From the NCBI GenBank assembly GCA_021299695.1, contig JAJTEK010000001.1:61145-125144 (forward strand): a stretch of 64,000 nt of DNA. The letters are read 5' to 3'. The translations under genes were made by a program, and so were the position numbers. Of the stretch, positions 48,093-57,729 are shown piece after piece. Position 1 is the first letter of the stretch; every line of letters begins with the position of its first letter. This DNA comes from Pirellula sp. (lineage in GTDB: Bacteria > Planctomycetota > Planctomycetia > Pirellulales > Pirellulaceae). The notes under the pieces were generated by a model. That model saw only the letters and a program-made list of their open reading frames with translations, was not told where the DNA came from and did no database searches.

Positions 48093-49154
48093 ATGGCAAT
48101 CACCTACAAAGACAGCGGAGTCGACCTGGAAGTCTATGAAGAGTCCATGCGTCGATTGCCGAAGCTGATGCATCGGACCTTTACCCCTCGGGTGATGCGA
48201 AACGACGGGGGCTTTGCCGGTCTGTTTGCATTGGACTTTTCGCAGAAGCTTTTCGCACGCAACTACAAGCAGCCGATTTTGGTCTCCGGGACCGACGGGG
48301 TTGGAACCAAGCTCAAAGTCGCGATCCTTGCCAAGCAGCATGCGACGATCGGGATCGATCTTGTCGCCATGTGCGTCAACGACGTGCTTTGCACAGGAGC
48401 CGAACCCCTGTTCTTCCTCGATTATGTGGCGATGTCCAAAGACGATCCGAGTTTGCTCGAACAGCTCGTCCAGGGCATCTCAGATGGATGCATCGATGGC
48501 GAATGCAGTCTAATCGGTGGTGAGACGGCGATCATGCCCGACCATTATGAGCCTGGGGATTACGAGCTTGCTGGCTTCTGCGTCGGTGTGGTCGACAAGT
48601 CGAATATCATTTCTGGTAAAGCGATCCAATCAGGAGATGTAATCCTTGGAATCAACTCCTCGGGCATCCATAGCAATGGATACAGCTTGGCCCGCAAGGC
48701 GATCTTCGATGTAGGTAAGTACCAATTGGATAGTTACATTCCGGAATTGCAAACAACCGTTGCTCAGGCCTTGCTCGAACCGACCTTGATCTACAGCCGA
48801 TTGACAAGAACCATTTTGAGTCATTACAAAACCAAAACGGTCGTTCATGGTCTTGCGCATATCACCGGAGGTGGATTGCTAGAAAACACCGAACGCATTT
48901 TGCCCCATGATGTCGATTTGATCTTCGAACGAGGGTCATGGCCGATCCTTCCGGTCTTCCAATGGATCCAGAATCTCGGTCAGATCGCTGACTCTGAAAT
49001 GGATCACGTGTTTAATATGGGGGTTGGATTCGTCGTGATCGTTCGACCTTATTTTGCCACAAGCATTCAAAACATGATCAAGTCGCTGGGTTTTGAGTGT
49101 TGGCCGATTGGCCAAGCCATCGAGGGGACCGGCAAGAGTCGGTTTGCAAAGTAA
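48093..49154 (+). CDS. purM: Phosphoribosylformylglycinamidine cyclo-ligase (AIR synthetase)
   Basis: A 353-residue enzyme of purine biosynthesis that converts FGAM to AIR with ATP. From the ATG at 48093 it reads [11 protein letters not shown], typical of PurM. Family motifs are [11 protein letters not shown] near 70, [26 protein letters not shown] near 90-115, [13 protein letters not shown] near 145 and [14 protein letters not shown] near 190. The upstream frame is open but lacks PurM features. The neighbouring gene encodes PurN, another enzyme of the same pathway. Confidence 0.96.
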   Translation: MAITYKDSGVDLEVYEESMRRLPKLMHRTFTPRVMRNDGGFAGLFALDFSQKLFARNYKQPILVSGTDGVGTKLKVAILAKQHATIGIDLVAMCVNDVLCTGAEPLFFLDYVAMSKDDPSLLEQLVQGISDGCIDGECSLIGGETAIMPDHYEPGDYELAGFCVGVVDKSNIISGKAIQSGDVILGINSSGIHSNGYSLARKAIFDVGKYQLDSYIPELQTTVAQALLEPTLIYSRLTRTILSHYKTKTVVHGLAHITGGGLLENTERILPHDVDLIFERGSWPILPVFQWIQNLGQIADSEMDHVFNMGVGFVVIVRPYFATSIQNMIKSLGFECWPIGQAIEGTGKSRFAK

Positions 49155-49178
49155 AACTCTGGCATTCCTGGAGCTAAC

Positions 49179-49778
49179 GTGGTCAATAGTCCGCTTTTAC
49201 CAGTCGCTGTTTTGATTTCCGGCGGTGGAACCACGCTCAAAAATTTGATCGAACGAAAGAGACTCTCTGAATTGCCCGTCGAATTCCGATTGGTTGTCTC
49301 CTCGAACCCGACCGCAAAGGGGCTTGCCTTGGCCCAAGCCGAATCGATCCCGACGGCGGTGATTCGACGCCGGAGTTTTGACGATGGGGAATCGCATTCC
49401 TTCGCCATGTTTGATGCGATCCGCCGATCGGGAGCCCGATGGGTGATCATGGGAGGCTATTTGGAGCATCTGCTGATCCCGGAGGATTTTGAAAATCGAG
49501 TCGTCAATATCCATCCCTCCTTGATCCCTGCCTTTTGTGGCAAGGGGATGTATGGACTGCGCGTGCATCAAGCGGCGATCGATTTTGGGGTGAAGATTTC
49601 TGGTTGCACGGTCCACTTTGTCGACAACCAGTACGACCATGGACCGATCCTCTTGCAGCGCGCATGCGAGGTACGCGAAGGGGACACCGCCGAGACATTG
49701 CAAAAGCGGGTATTCGAACTTGAGTGCGAGGCTCTCCCCGAGGCGATCGCGAGAATCGCGATGGAAACATCTAGTTAG
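49179..49778 (+). CDS. purN: Phosphoribosylglycinamide formyltransferase
   Basis: A 199-residue enzyme that transfers a formyl group from 10-formyl-THF to GAR, the third step of purine synthesis. Motifs are VLISGGGTTLKNLI near 10 and the catalytic N-x-H in VNIHPSLIPAF near 108, with the catalytic Asp in VDNQYDHGPIL near 150. The GTG start at 49179 has CTGGAG about seven bases upstream. It follows purM by 24 bases and is likely in the same operon. Confidence 0.95.
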   Translation: MVNSPLLPVAVLISGGGTTLKNLIERKRLSELPVEFRLVVSSNPTAKGLALAQAESIPTAVIRRRSFDDGESHSFAMFDAIRRSGARWVIMGGYLEHLLIPEDFENRVVNIHPSLIPAFCGKGMYGLRVHQAAIDFGVKISGCTVHFVDNQYDHGPILLQRACEVREGDTAETLQKRVFELECEALPEAIARIAMETSS

Positions 49779-49803
49779 GACGTGTTTGCTCGACCATGGT
49801 AAA

Positions 49804-49823
49804 GCTATTGTCCCCAATAGCTC
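49804..49823. terminator. Hairpin downstream of purN, possible weak terminator
   Basis: AGCTATTG and CAATAGCT form a perfect 8-base stem with a four-base loop, 25 bases after purN. No T-run follows, so if it ends transcription it would need Rho, or it may act in RNA stability. Confidence 0.45.
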
Positions 49824-49893
49824 TACCCGACGCGCAAGCGGAGGCGTCTTACGGGTCGCGCGGACTTAACGCGCCGATCGAGCTTCAGGTCCT

Positions 49894-50106
49894 GATTTCG
49901 TCGTACTCGTACTCAGCGAAGCGGTACTCAGTGAAACGGTACTCGTACTCGATGGCTGTTTGAACTGCGGCGCTGCCAATCGTTGATCGATGCGGTTCGC
50001 GGGAACTTGCGGACCAATAGGCCGGATAGCCATAAAAGGTTGCCTCGAGTACGAGTACCGCTTCGCTGAGTACGAGTACGAGTACGAGAAGAAGCACGAA
50101 CAAAGC
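49894..50106. repeat. Intergenic repeat, family B, long copy with inverted arms
   Basis: A 213-base element starting and ending with the same sequences as the short copy at 41307-41379. The arms at 49903-49929 and 50053-50079 are a perfect 27-base inverted repeat separated by 123 bases and could form a cruciform. Both arms carry tandem GTACTC words and a CAGCGAAGCGG-type unit. It lies between the convergent genes purN and the HerA-like ATPase gene. Confidence 0.72.
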
Positions 50107-50202
50107 CTTGAACCGATGTGATCGATCGAGCGTTTTTTGACTTGTGTAAAGTCCCCTCCTCGCACTCGGTCAATGCGCTCCGATCGATTGGAGACAATCG
50201 AT

Positions 50203-52695
50203 CTACGAGTCGATCAAACAGGTCGCGTTTCCCATCGCGTCAATTTGCCAAGGCACCCAGGCAAGCGCAAGGAGTTTCACTTTGGTATCGGCTTTCCGAA
50301 GCGGAATTTCAGTGGCTTCTAGCACCAAGTTTTCAATCGAATAATCTCGTTTGATTCTCTCGACATCAGCGATGCACTCTCGTTCCATCGCATCCTTCTG
50401 TAAGACCAACTCATCGAGAGTCTCTTGGGCCCTGGAGATATCGCTTCCTTTATTGGCTGCACTCGTAAGATCCCGAACAGCCGAGGAGGTCCTCGACCCA
50501 CTGCGCGATTTATTGCCGAGCAAAGCGCCGAGAATCGAGGTCCCAATATTGACCAGTCCATCCATCCGCTTTGCTTTGGCCTCGTCGACGAGCTTATCGA
50601 CTCGCTGCTGGGCGGTCATGACTTTGGAATGCAGGGTTCGGAGTTTGTCCTCATACTTCGTGCGGATCTTCTCCATCTCCTTGTCGCGAGCCTCTCGGGC
50701 GATCTGAGAAAACTCCATGCGAGCATCGAGTTCCGAGAGTCCCGGTGCTGCGTTTTGTTTGAGTGCTTTGCTGCTGTAAACGATACATTTTTCATGCCGG
50801 AACAAATACTCGGTGAGCTCTTTTTCCCAAGCTTTGTAGTTCTTGATCTGGAGCAATTCGGCAGGAGGATCCACGAATGAAAAACCGTTCTCTGGATCCC
50901 CTAGTTCGTAGCTCTTGGGTTCGAGCCGTTGGGAGTCCTCCCACAAGTGCTCTTGGACGCTGCTCGAGATGTGGGCTAAGACTTGAATATCGCTCCAGGA
51001 GTCGACATCGCTTGCGGCTCGGACGAAGTGGAGACTGGCGTTGGCAAGCAGTCCTGGTCGGTACTCCAAGCGATTGCTCGATCGAAAGGCTTTATTGGGA
51101 ACAAGGTACCGCACATCGATGGCCGCCGGAATGATCGGTGGTCCGGCAGTACTTGTCGGAACGCTTTGGGTCGAACCCTTTGCATGGGGTAAAACCGTCG
51201 AGGCGTCTGGACTCTCAGAGGCTTCGGTTGAGCGGGTTTGGAGCATCTCGGATTTTTTGCTCTGCATCAAACTGCTAACTTCGGGCCTCGATAGAGGACC
51301 TCTCAGGAAGGAAAACGCCCACCGCGTCTGAAAAATTGTAGGAGCGTTGTCGTTGACGTTGTTCATCAAAAACACTCGCTTGCCCAACGCCGAGAGATTT
51401 TTATCCATCGCATTGCGATCGAATGAAGCCCCTTGTTGCAGCGATGCACCTTCGAGACCATCGAGAACTCGGTCTTTATCCCTTTGGGTTTGCAAGCGTC
51501 CGAGGAACCAAGTCCCCATGTTCGAGAGCCCTTTGTAGTCGAGGTCAACCGGATTTTGGGTCGCCAGAACGATTCCCAACCCAAAGGCGCGCGCTTGCTT
51601 GAGCAAGGTCATCATTGGGCCTTTGCTCGGTGGCTTGGCCGCAGGAGGAAAGTATCCGTAGATTTCATCCATGTAGAAAATTGCCCGAAGTGCACTCGTA
51701 CCGTTTTGGCTACGCATCCAGGAGACGAGCTCATTGAGCAGAATCGTCACGAAGAACATTCTCTCGGTGTCGTTCAGGTGGGCGATCGATATGATCGATA
51801 TCTTGGGCGCACCGCTCGGCGTATAGAGCAGTGTCTCGATGTCCAAGGCTTGGCCTTGCATCCAGCCTGCAAAGGCCGGCGAGGCCATCAGGTTGTTCAG
51901 CGACATGGCGAGCTTGGCTCGCTCATTGACAGGAAAAAACGAATCGATATCCATTACTCCTACCTTTTTTATCGGTGGGGTTTGGATGAATCGGATCAAG
52001 TTTTCCATCGATAGATCTTGGCCCTTGGACCAAGCATCCTTGAGGATATTCGACAGGAGAATGTGCTCGCGGCTCGTCAGCGGATCGGCACTGATGCTCA
52101 GAAGCGAAAGCAAGCCGGATACATTGCTGGAGATTTGATCCCGGAAAGCCTCCTCGTCTTCGCGTACTTCTTTCGACGGGGCGTCAAGGCTACTGAGCAC
52201 CGTCAGCGGAACACCGACATTGCTGCCAGGGGTGTAGATCACTTTTTCTATCTGCTGGAGGGACTTTAAGTACTCGAGGTTCATATCCCAATCGTTGAGT
52301 CCGTTGGTCCAGGCTTCAGCCGTACCTTTGGCTGTCTTTGTCAGGAGTTCTTCATCAGAAAGGTCTTTGTCCTCGTCGCTGCGTTTGGCCATCACTTCGG
52401 ATTTATCGAGCCAACGTCGAAAGTCCTCGGGCTTAAGTTCAGGGAATGTCAGGAGCAAATTACCTAGATCCCCCTTGGGGTCGATGCAGATAATGGGAAT
52501 TCCATCGAGGGCTGCCTCTTCGAGCAGGCTCACACAGAGTCCCGTTTTCCCACTGCCGGTCATCCCGACGCATAACGCATGGGTCGTTAGATGCTTCGAC
52601 TCGTAATGGACTTGGGAATCGGTTCTTATTCGTTCCGCAAGATCGAAACGGCGACCAAGATAGAAGGAACCGGGAAGATTCATCACGACGGACAT
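50203..52695 (-). CDS. HerA/FtsK-like P-loop ATPase with C-terminal coiled coil
   Basis: An 830-residue ATPase of the HerA/VirB4/FtsK superfamily (DUF87-type). Walker A GMTGSGKT is near 44-51, followed by an ICIDPKGDLGNLL strand, and Walker B AIFYMDEIYG is near 336-346. A sensor-like region LATQNPVDLDYKGLSN follows. From about 660 the chain is a coiled coil with a short Gly-rich hydrophobic patch (GTSILGALLG) before the last 90 residues. Such ATPases pump or move DNA or protein, often as hexamers. The ATG at 52695 has GGAG eight bases upstream. It is the last gene of a four-gene minus-strand set with a small ATPase and two beta-sandwich proteins. Confidence 0.82.
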   Translation of the reverse strand: MSVVMNLPGSFYLGRRFDLAERIRTDSQVHYESKHLTTHALCVGMTGSGKTGLCVSLLEEAALDGIPIICIDPKGDLGNLLLTFPELKPEDFRRWLDKSEVMAKRSDEDKDLSDEELLTKTAKGTAEAWTNGLNDWDMNLEYLKSLQQIEKVIYTPGSNVGVPLTVLSSLDAPSKEVREDEEAFRDQISSNVSGLLSLLSISADPLTSREHILLSNILKDAWSKGQDLSMENLIRFIQTPPIKKVGVMDIDSFFPVNERAKLAMSLNNLMASPAFAGWMQGQALDIETLLYTPSGAPKISIISIAHLNDTERMFFVTILLNELVSWMRSQNGTSALRAIFYMDEIYGYFPPAAKPPSKGPMMTLLKQARAFGLGIVLATQNPVDLDYKGLSNMGTWFLGRLQTQRDKDRVLDGLEGASLQQGASFDRNAMDKNLSALGKRVFLMNNVNDNAPTIFQTRWAFSFLRGPLSRPEVSSLMQSKKSEMLQTRSTEASESPDASTVLPHAKGSTQSVPTSTAGPPIIPAAIDVRYLVPNKAFRSSNRLEYRPGLLANASLHFVRAASDVDSWSDIQVLAHISSSVQEHLWEDSQRLEPKSYELGDPENGFSFVDPPAELLQIKNYKAWEKELTEYLFRHEKCIVYSSKALKQNAAPGLSELDARMEFSQIAREARDKEMEKIRTKYEDKLRTLHSKVMTAQQRVDKLVDEAKAKRMDGLVNIGTSILGALLGNKSRSGSRTSSAVRDLTSAANKGSDISRAQETLDELVLQKDAMERECIADVERIKRDYSIENLVLEATEIPLRKADTKVKLLALAWVPWQIDAMGNATCLIDS

Positions 52696-52753
52696 AAGTA
52701 CACTCCGAGTGGGTGCCAATGGCAAAGACCGTTTGGGAATAATACGATTTAGT

Positions 52754-53455
52754 CTAGCGAGAACGGGGAAAATCGTCGACGGTAGCTTGCCACCAGTCGT
52801 ACATATCGAACAAGGACTCGCGAAGATTTTCCTTATGCTTTTGGCGAGAAGCGGTCCAATGAGACGATTGAAGCAAGTCCGAAATCACGCTAGCCGGTCG
52901 GCCGTCTTTGGCAGCAACGTTTGCAAGCAGGGATTCGATCACATACGATTCGACCTGCGCATCGACCTTGGTCTCCCATAGGGTTTGAAACATCCATGGC
53001 AATCGGTGGGCAGTGACACATAACGCCACGCGCCTTGGCTTTGCCCATGCTACGATCAGCAATTGGGCCCATCGAGGAATCTGTTCGTAACCGTCGATCA
53101 GGCACCATGGGTCGCGATGGATTTGCTTGCGGATCGACCTGAGTGCTGCGAGCTTGTTTGACGAGGAATGCAAAACAACAAGCCCTGAGTCACTGATGCG
53201 GTTTCCCTGGCGCTCGCCTCGGAGCTCCTGCCATAACTGGTGCAAGAGAGTCGATTTGCCTGAGCCGTGAGGACCGACGATCGAGAGCCTCAAGGCTGCA
53301 TAAGCTTTTTTGCCTGGGTGGGTTTTGTTGCCTAAGGGGGAGCGGATCCGGTCGGCCAATTGTGAGATCGACTCTGTGCCTGGGAAGCAAAAGGGAATGT
53401 TACCGGGCTGCAAAAAGCGGGAACAGAACGGATTGCTCTTTGTAGACTCGATCAT
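52754..53455 (-). CDS. Small P-loop ATPase
   Basis: A 233-residue protein from the ATG at 53455, whose ATGA overlaps the stop of the upstream gene. Walker A is GPHGSGKST near 61-69, and a Walker B-like WCLIDGYEQI lies near 109-118, though with Gly-Tyr after the Asp instead of the usual acidic pair. Otherwise the chain is a small alpha/beta fold without ABC signature or AAA second region of homology. It ends in a charged helical tail. Function is unknown; together with the HerA-like ATPase 58 bases downstream it probably forms one system. Confidence 0.75.
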   Translation of the reverse strand: MIESTKSNPFCSRFLQPGNIPFCFPGTESISQLADRIRSPLGNKTHPGKKAYAALRLSIVGPHGSGKSTLLHQLWQELRGERQGNRISDSGLVVLHSSSNKLAALRSIRKQIHRDPWCLIDGYEQIPRWAQLLIVAWAKPRRVALCVTAHRLPWMFQTLWETKVDAQVESYVIESLLANVAAKDGRPASVISDLLQSSHWTASRQKHKENLRESLFDMYDWWQATVDDFPRSR

Positions 53456-53823
53456 ATCTCGCGGGTGACGGTGCCAAGGTAGAAGGGCTGTTGGGCCATG
53501 AGCTCCGTGCCATCGTTCAGAAAGAATCGAGCTCGAACGCACCAGGAGATCTTCAGCAGTTGACCTTCGTACGACAGGGGAGAGACTGGCAGCGGACAGG
53601 ATATCTTTTGGGCGATGCTCCAATCGATTGCCGCCAAGGAGTCGCCGGCGAGCCGTTGAAAGAAATGAACTCCGAGGTCCTCGGTTCCCTTCCCTTCCGT
53701 GATCCAGCACACAGAGCATTCGACAGCAACGATCGAACCTCGATCGACGTTTGCAACGCGGTATTCAAATTCCAGCGAATCGCCGGGCATGTAGGTCGGC
53801 TGCAAGCCGATCAGTCGGATCAT
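53452..53823 (-). CDS. Small beta-sandwich protein (arrestin-like), translationally coupled
   Basis: The start is placed at 53823, where ATGA overlaps the upstream stop codon, giving 123 residues beginning MIRLIGLQPTYMPGDSLEF. A longer frame exists upstream (to 53931), but it would overlap the neighbouring gene. The beta-rich pattern (GDSLEFEYRV, VVAVECSVCWITEGKG, LLKISWCVRARFFL) suggests an arrestin/NEAT-like beta-sandwich. I recognise no catalytic residues. The gene also overlaps the following ATPase gene by four bases. Confidence 0.65.
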   Translation of the reverse strand: MIRLIGLQPTYMPGDSLEFEYRVANVDRGSIVAVECSVCWITEGKGTEDLGVHFFQRLAGDSLAAIDWSIAQKISCPLPVSPLSYEGQLLKISWCVRARFFLNDGTELMAQQPFYLGTVTREI

Positions 53824-54905
53824 GGCGCGGCAATCGCTCGGCTCGGGTTGGGCTGCGGGTAGACTACGACGGGAAAACTTCTGGAATACGATGGCCATCG
53901 ATTTGCCTCTCCGCTGACGACTATTTTCCAATGGACCGCATTATGCTTGCTCTGAAAGGAATGCATAGCATCTTGAGGAACCGCAAAACGGCATTCCATG
54001 CGTAAGGGGTATCCCCAATCGATACGATCCCTACCGTGCGAAGCGATTTCTTCGCTGAAGACCGTTTGTCGCTCGATCCTAAGATCGGTGCCGAAATGAT
54101 AAGTACTTTCCTCTTGGCATTCTAGCCGCACGGTGATTTTCTTGATGACCAATCGTCCGTACTGGACGATTTCAAGACCGTACTCCCTGCCGGGGAGCAG
54201 AGGTAGATCTTGGATTTCCACGGTCGTCGAACCGATGCCCAGGGTTCGAATAAAGGAGCGGAAGAACAACCGTGCCGAGCGGATCGCGACGTAGATTCCT
54301 GGGACCAAAAGCAGTATCAACTGCCAGGGGACTTGGGAACGCAGGACGTTTTCTGCGGCGATGACAAGGAAAACCGCGATCATTGCATTCCAAGCCATAG
54401 CGAAGACCCCTAGGGCAACGAGCGCACCGTTTTCGGGGATTTGGCTCGGAAGCCGATAGGCCAACCGAGCCCCGGGGCTATCGGTCAATCGCTTCACATC
54501 GGGGATCGTCGGTGGGGTTAAGACCCGTTTGGTTTGCTGTGTTTCCTTCAAGGGTTGCGGAAGGATGCTTTTGAGATCGAGAACTTCTCGATGCTCATCG
54601 CTGGTGACGACTTTGAGGACTCTGTACCAAAAACCGACGATTCCCATCACGACAAACGACAAGCACACGCCGAGGAACAGCCAGAAGCCGTAGCCGATTT
54701 TCAAGGGCTGGGTGCTTTGAGACATCAGTTGCCAACTGATGAGTATGGCCGAGAGGAAGACTCCGATGAGGAAGACGGCGGCAAAAAACAGGGCTTCGCC
54801 CAACGAGCCGATAAACCACCAGCCGGTCATTCGTCCGCCGCGTTTTTTACCCCAAAGCCTTAGCCTTGCTCTCCATTTGGTTTTCATCGATTCATCAGTC
54901 TTCAT
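53820..54905 (-). CDS. 4-TM membrane protein with C-terminal arrestin-like beta-sandwich
   Basis: A 361-residue protein with four membrane helices (about 28-55, 70-92, 160-185 and 188-210) and a cytoplasmic or periplasmic beta-rich C-terminus from about 225 (LPGREYGLEIVQYGRLVIKKITVRLEC, RIERQTVFSEEI). The tail resembles the small beta-sandwich protein encoded directly after it. This is the first gene of the minus-strand set leading to the HerA-like ATPase. No family is recognised with confidence; topology may resemble DUF3592 proteins. Confidence 0.62.
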   Translation of the reverse strand: MKTDESMKTKWRARLRLWGKKRGGRMTGWWFIGSLGEALFFAAVFLIGVFLSAILISWQLMSQSTQPLKIGYGFWLFLGVCLSFVVMGIVGFWYRVLKVVTSDEHREVLDLKSILPQPLKETQQTKRVLTPPTIPDVKRLTDSPGARLAYRLPSQIPENGALVALGVFAMAWNAMIAVFLVIAAENVLRSQVPWQLILLLVPGIYVAIRSARLFFRSFIRTLGIGSTTVEIQDLPLLPGREYGLEIVQYGRLVIKKITVRLECQEESTYHFGTDLRIERQTVFSEEIASHGRDRIDWGYPLRMECRFAVPQDAMHSFQSKHNAVHWKIVVSGEANRWPSYSRSFPVVVYPQPNPSRAIAAP

Positions 54906-54940
54906 CGAACGGCCAGAACAGCTCGATCCGAAAATGGACG

Positions 54941-56368
54941 CTACTCGGCGAGGAGTTTCTTAATAGTATTTTCGATTTCCTCTGCGTTTTGACTACCCGA
55001 GCCGACTTTGACAAGCCGCACGATCCCTTGTTTATCGACAAGGACCGCATGAGGGATGCCAGTTACCGCGTACTGAGATTGCATCTGGCTGTCCTGAGGG
55101 GTGATCATGGTCCTATGGGTCAGTTCATATTTGGCGATGAACTTCTCGAGCATCTTCATTTCGTCTTCGAGCGAGACCGATTCGGACTGTTCCTTTCGAA
55201 CATGTATTTCTTTTTCCTCATCCCAAGCATAGTTGTACTGTCGCGTTACACCGAGGATGGTCAGTCCCTGTTTTCCGTACTCTTGGTCTAAGTGCTTCAG
55301 ATGGGGAAACGTGGCGATACAGGGTCCACACCAAACGGCCCAGAAATCGATCAAAACAACTTTGCCTCGAAGGTCGGAAAGGTCGCTGAAGGGTTCCCCG
55401 TTGACCCATTCCATGGGGTCGATTTTCGGAGCTGGATTTCCGACCATCGCCAGAAGCCTCTTGGAACTCTCCATGGTTCTTTCGATGTTTTTGACATTTC
55501 TAAAGAAGTTCTCGATGATCTGCCTGACCGACTTGTCCTCCGAATCAATGCCGTTGAAAACCGCTTTGGCTTGGTCGAGGACTTTGGAGGCCGCATCGGG
55601 TGCATTTCGGGCATTTTTGCCGACGTAGGTTGTGACCACGGCAGAGTAAGAAGAGACGATCGCAGGCGTTGCGGTTTGCTTGAGTACATCTTGGGCCAGT
55701 GCATTGGCTTTCTCGAAGGTCTTTTCGCTTAGGTCGGCATCTGCGAATTGCATTTGGATACCCCAAATACTGAGCATCGAAGCGACTTTGCCAGGATTGG
55801 ATGAATCCTTGGAGAAGAGTTCCTCGCATCGAGCGACAAACTCCAAAAGGGATCTCTTGTGCGTTTCGGTTTGGCCCGGCGCTGACGATTGGGTTTTAAT
55901 CCGCAAGAGTTCCAGAACCGATCGATGGTCCGGGGTGAGCTCTTGTTCGGAGAGTTTTTTTTGGATCACTTGTAGACCTCGAGCAATCCAATTGGAGGAT
56001 TTCTCCTGGTCGAGCCGTTGGGACATCGCCGAAGCGACCATGAGGGTATTGACGAGGTTCTGGCTAGTGATTTGTCCTGCCTCGGCCGCTTCGATCGCCG
56101 TGTTACAAGCTTTATCGAATTGGACTATCGCTTCGTCTTGCTTGGCCGCTTGCATCAACAACGAGGCGACTTGGGTTCGGCCCGTGATGCGGCTGAGGAT
56201 CGGGGCATCTGCCGATTGGTCGAGCAACTCGATCGCCTGGTCGTATTGCTTTTCACCGATCGCTTTTTGCAAGTCTGCAGGGAAGCTCTGTTTCGACTCC
56301 TGTGCCAAGCACGGTTGCGCCAAGGCAAGGACGATCAAGCACTTGAGTAATCGCGTTCTTATCGACAT
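54941..56368 (-). CDS. Secreted thioredoxin-like (TlpA/ResA) protein
   Basis: A 475-residue protein with a signal peptide ending at CLA-QE. A helical TPR-like region (about 25-290) precedes a C-terminal thioredoxin fold of the TlpA/AhpC class with WCGPC near 345-350 (VVLIDFWAVWCGPCIATFP). A cis-Pro stretch VTGIPHAVLVDKQG follows near 443. It is probably a periplasmic disulfide reductase or oxidase. The large helical N-terminal half is more than a normal TlpA has and may bind partners. An AGGTG six bases before the ATG at 56368 supports the start. Confidence 0.87.
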   Translation of the reverse strand: MSIRTRLLKCLIVLALAQPCLAQESKQSFPADLQKAIGEKQYDQAIELLDQSADAPILSRITGRTQVASLLMQAAKQDEAIVQFDKACNTAIEAAEAGQITSQNLVNTLMVASAMSQRLDQEKSSNWIARGLQVIQKKLSEQELTPDHRSVLELLRIKTQSSAPGQTETHKRSLLEFVARCEELFSKDSSNPGKVASMLSIWGIQMQFADADLSEKTFEKANALAQDVLKQTATPAIVSSYSAVVTTYVGKNARNAPDAASKVLDQAKAVFNGIDSEDKSVRQIIENFFRNVKNIERTMESSKRLLAMVGNPAPKIDPMEWVNGEPFSDLSDLRGKVVLIDFWAVWCGPCIATFPHLKHLDQEYGKQGLTILGVTRQYNYAWDEEKEIHVRKEQSESVSLEDEMKMLEKFIAKYELTHRTMITPQDSQMQSQYAVTGIPHAVLVDKQGIVRLVKVGSGSQNAEEIENTIKKLLAE

Positions 56369-56539
56369 CGATGCACCTAAAGGAGGTTAGTACCTAAAAC
56401 TCATAAAAAGTTGATCGCGGAATTCGGCCAAATGGTACGTTCGGGCTTCTCGATCCACTCGAACGACCATGCCTTTCATTTGGCTTCCCATGACCTTCGG
56501 CGATAGGGAAGTGCCTTGGGCAATAGGGAATTGAATCAC

Positions 56540-57493
56540 CTAAAGACCTTCGGGCAACTCGCGTTGATCCTCGGGGGTCAATCGGATGATTTGTCGAGGT
56601 GGATCGCAGAGGCTATCGAGCTGGATCGATAGCTTCCAGTTGACTCCTTTTTCGTCCTTGAGCCCCTCGCGGCTTTCGAACTCGGCGTCCTCCAAAAAGT
56701 ACATCGATGCGATTCGAAGGAATTGCTCGACATCCGCGGGCGAATAAGCTTCGGTGAAAAAGACCGCTTCGAAATCGGGGACTTGAATTTGCGAGTTTCC
56801 GACCGTGTCCATCATGGTCCATTGATCATTGAACCGGAACAACCGGACATTGCTCCAGAGTTCCAACGCAGGGACCTCGTTCTCGAAATAAAGTTCGTCG
56901 GCTTCATCGAAGGAAGCTTCGTCCCGCAAAACTTCGCCCTGGGGATTGAAGTAGCAAATCGCCTGCGGCAGCTTGAGCAATGCCAGAACCACCGAGTGCA
57001 TTTCCATCAATTCTTCGGGGGCGAAGTAATCGTCAGGAATCCAGTCATCCTCCTCGAACTCTTCGTCGCGGTCGAGCGCGAAAGTCGTCCGCACACGCAG
57101 GAAGGCTTTCGCTTGCTTAGCCGCTTCGCGGCCTTCGGGCCAGACCCAGGAGTGCTCGATGGCTCGCTCCAGGGCTCCCGGACAGGTTTCGATTCCAAAG
57201 CAGCCCTCTACCCAGGCTTTGTGCAAGGCTGTGTCGGGCTTGTCGAAGTCCATTTCATCAGGCCAGGGGCGATCGACGACATCGACGACGAATTGTCCAA
57301 AGTACTCCGGACGGTATTCCAAAAACAGGGCCGGGCCACAATGCTCCCAGGTATCGATTCCCTCTTTCCTAGCCCGATTGATGGTGAACTCGCCAAAAAC
57401 CGTCTTTATCTCCTCGAGCGTCGGAGCCGATCGAAGCAGCACCACCATCGTCTCGACGAACACACGACCTTCTTGAACGTCCTGATCTTCCAC
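56540..57493 (-). CDS. DUF4261-like hypothetical protein
   Basis: A 317-residue acidic cytoplasmic protein without signal or membrane segments. The arrangement (a VFVETMVVLLRSAPTLEEI opening, then an acidic EEFEEDDWIPDDYFAP linker, then LKLPQAICYFNPQGEVLRDE) fits the DUF4261 group, whose function is unknown. The family call is from memory of the pattern and tentative. The gene is separated from the TlpA-like gene by about 170 bases and does not appear to form an operon with it. Confidence 0.6.
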   Translation of the reverse strand: MEDQDVQEGRVFVETMVVLLRSAPTLEEIKTVFGEFTINRARKEGIDTWEHCGPALFLEYRPEYFGQFVVDVVDRPWPDEMDFDKPDTALHKAWVEGCFGIETCPGALERAIEHSWVWPEGREAAKQAKAFLRVRTTFALDRDEEFEEDDWIPDDYFAPEELMEMHSVVLALLKLPQAICYFNPQGEVLRDEASFDEADELYFENEVPALELWSNVRLFRFNDQWTMMDTVGNSQIQVPDFEAVFFTEAYSPADVEQFLRIASMYFLEDAEFESREGLKDEKGVNWKLSIQLDSLCDPPRQIIRLTPEDQRELPEGL

Positions 57494-57729
57494 GGCAAAT
57501 CGTCCTCTTTATGACCTGTCTGTAGACCGCCTGAACAACTGCCACCAATAGCTTCTTGCAAATCAAGCGATACGAAGATCTTACCAAAAAGAGCCCATCG
57601 GGAGATCGAATTTGATGAATCCGACTTGATTCCATTCCCGTTTTTTGAGAAACCCCAGGGTCCCTCAATCGGGCTGCGATCCGATGGACCAGAAATCCAA
57701 AGCGGAAACCCAACTCAGGAGAGTTCCGG

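Noticed and set aside
49197..49817. 206-residue minus-strand frame opposite purN
   Set aside because: It is antisense to a well-supported gene, lacks family features and a ribosome binding site, and matches the usual shadow of a codon-biased gene.
53824..53931. Extended start for the small beta-sandwich protein
   Set aside because: It would overlap the upstream gene by over 100 bases, whereas the ATGA junction at 53820-53823 gives normal translational coupling.
56723..57514. 263-residue plus-strand frame opposite the DUF4261-like gene
   Set aside because: The minus-strand frame has a more protein-like sequence and acidic-domain pattern; the plus-strand frame is a shadow.
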